From: Verrucomicrobiota bacterium
GTDB lineage: Bacteria > Verrucomicrobiota > Verrucomicrobiia > Chthoniobacterales > SZAS-18
Direction of reading: 5' to 3'
DNA: 64,000 nucleotides
NCBI GenBank assembly: GCA_025353105.1
Contig: JANXRG010000033.1
Coordinates: 29,349-93,348, forward strand
The position numbers and the translations under genes were made by a program. Position 1 is the first letter of the stretch. Every line of letters begins with the position of its first letter. A model generated the notes under the pieces. That model saw only the letters and a program-made list of their open reading frames with translations, was not told where the DNA came from and made no database searches. Below, in pieces: positions 63,237 to 64,000 of this stretch.

Positions 63237-63800
63237 ATGCCTTCACTCGATGCACGATTGATTGTTGCTGATCTCTCTTCGGGTGATTCGGCTCGCTTTG
63301 AGGATGCAACTCTGATCATTTCGGAGATCGAAGCCGACTCCAAAATCGATCCACAGCCGTTTGTCGAATCGCTCTTTTCGGAGAATGACAAGGTCGTCTT
63401 CTGGTCCGAAATTGCGCTTGAGCATCTCGGAGTCCGTGCGCAACAGAGTATCCCTGCGCTATTGACCGTTCTGGAGCGCGGCTCTCCTCTTTTGCGACAA
63501 GCCGCTGTCAAAACTCTTGCCCGAGTAGGGCCGTGCGATGGTCCCGCTAGAGAGGGTATTTTCAAAGCATTCGGCGATGCGAGTTCGTTTGTGCGCCGCG
63601 AAGCACTTCAGGCCTGCATCCACCTGCACGGGCACTCCCGACGCGAGCTTGATTTGATTTCAGCGATGTCGGCCGATCCCGATGAGGCAGTTTCGTCTTG
63701 GAGCGAGATCGCATTACGAAACATTCGCCTAGGCGATCTCCAATCGCCTAACCCCTATGAAGGGTGTCAAGCGTGGCAGGCGATATTGAGTTGGGGGTGA
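63237..63800 (+). CDS. HEAT-repeat protein, cassette gene
   Basis: A 187-residue protein of helical repeats: IALEHLGVRAQQSIPALLTV, SPLLRQAAVKTLARVGPCDG, ASSFVRREALQACIHLHGHS and DEAVSSWSEIALRNIRLGD are successive HEAT-like units. It begins 7 bp after the attC core, with no promoter of its own. Function is unknown. Another R-box-like GCCTAAC lies at 63746-63752 within the ORF. Confidence 0.8.
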   Translation: MPSLDARLIVADLSSGDSARFEDATLIISEIEADSKIDPQPFVESLFSENDKVVFWSEIALEHLGVRAQQSIPALLTVLERGSPLLRQAAVKTLARVGPCDGPAREGIFKAFGDASSFVRREALQACIHLHGHSRRELDLISAMSADPDEAVSSWSEIALRNIRLGDLQSPNPYEGCQAWQAILSWG

Positions 63801-64000
63801 GGAGTGGGTTTACATGCGAGGTGGGGGTTGGCAGGTTTGGTTGATCTTCGGGACGCTTCCTCTTCGGATTCGCGTGAGTGCGGTCTGCCTCACGGAGATA
63901 TACTCCTATCCATGCGTGCCTTTTTTAAAGGGCAGCATCAGGTGACCAATACAGTCGGGTGAAGAGGAACAAAGGACCCAGTCTAATCTATGGCAGCGAG

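Noticed and set aside
63746-63752. Second GCCTAAC box as the start of another attC
   Set aside because: No complementary GTTAGGC follows within the window; it also lies inside the HEAT ORF. Kept only as a note.

Overview
The window looks like a chromosomal segment of a GC-rich Verrucomicrobiota bacterium, most probably an Opitutaceae-like lineage. This rests on gene content and is an inference: an exosortase fused to EpsI, a PEP-CTERM protein, a Gre factor with a very long N-terminal extension, a split PntAA/PntAB/PntB transhydrogenase, and a GDSL esterase with two tandem copies of a C-terminal domain that I associate with this group. No rRNA, tRNA or CRISPR array was seen.

Layout. 1-234 is the N-terminus of glutamate synthase (gltB), cut by the window edge and missing from the ORF track. 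413-9619 is an exosortase and polysaccharide-export locus. Exosortase-EpsI and a TPR membrane protein run leftward; a FecR-like lipoprotein, an unknown secreted protein, an outer-membrane barrel, a Wza-like protein and a Wzc-type tyrosine kinase run rightward. 9.6-13 kb holds a degenerate M48-like membrane protein, hemL and an ISL3-type transposase remnant. 13-17.4 kb holds two coupled glycan-type membrane proteins and a divergent glycosyltransferase. 17.4-25.8 kb is mostly housekeeping (rRNA/tRNA methyltransferase, ExoD, TerC, Gre factor, enolase, FtsB-like) and ends in a second TPR protein with the same architecture as the first. 25.8-33.8 kb is a leftward cluster that builds surface glycan: hydrolase, glycosyltransferase, undecaprenyl-phosphate sugar transferase, O-antigen ligase/polymerase, two more glycosyltransferases, and the one recognisable PEP-CTERM protein. 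It is the natural partner of the export/exosortase locus.

34.5-53.1 kb is a mixed region: a coupled metallopeptidase/ATP-grasp pair, a DUF885 peptidase, a secreted protein with an in-frame TGA at codon 4, a PIN-like protein, Dabb and LprI-like secreted proteins, HAD and PAP2 phosphatases, the pnt operon, the GDSL esterase, an EamA transporter, a spermidine-synthase-like methyltransferase, a macro domain protein and a polytopic membrane protein. Several intergenic spaces here carry islands of short reiterated words, including an exact 23-bp sequence found in inverted orientation 14 kb apart.

53.1-64 kb is an accessory, decaying region. It contains REP-like sequences, gene tails, an amidohydrolase with two frameshifts, a DUF433/PIN-like (DUF5615-type) toxin-antitoxin pair with three apparent frameshifts beside an intact MazEF-like pair, and a ~226-bp element with terminal inverted repeats that ends a truncated adenylate cyclase behind a Ser/Thr kinase-TPR gene. 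It also contains a REP-associated tyrosine transposase (RAYT) bounded by inverted repeats with its left end tandemly duplicated. At the right edge a convincing attC recombination site separates a small ORF from a HEAT-repeat ORF, which looks like the margin of an integron cassette array running out of the window.
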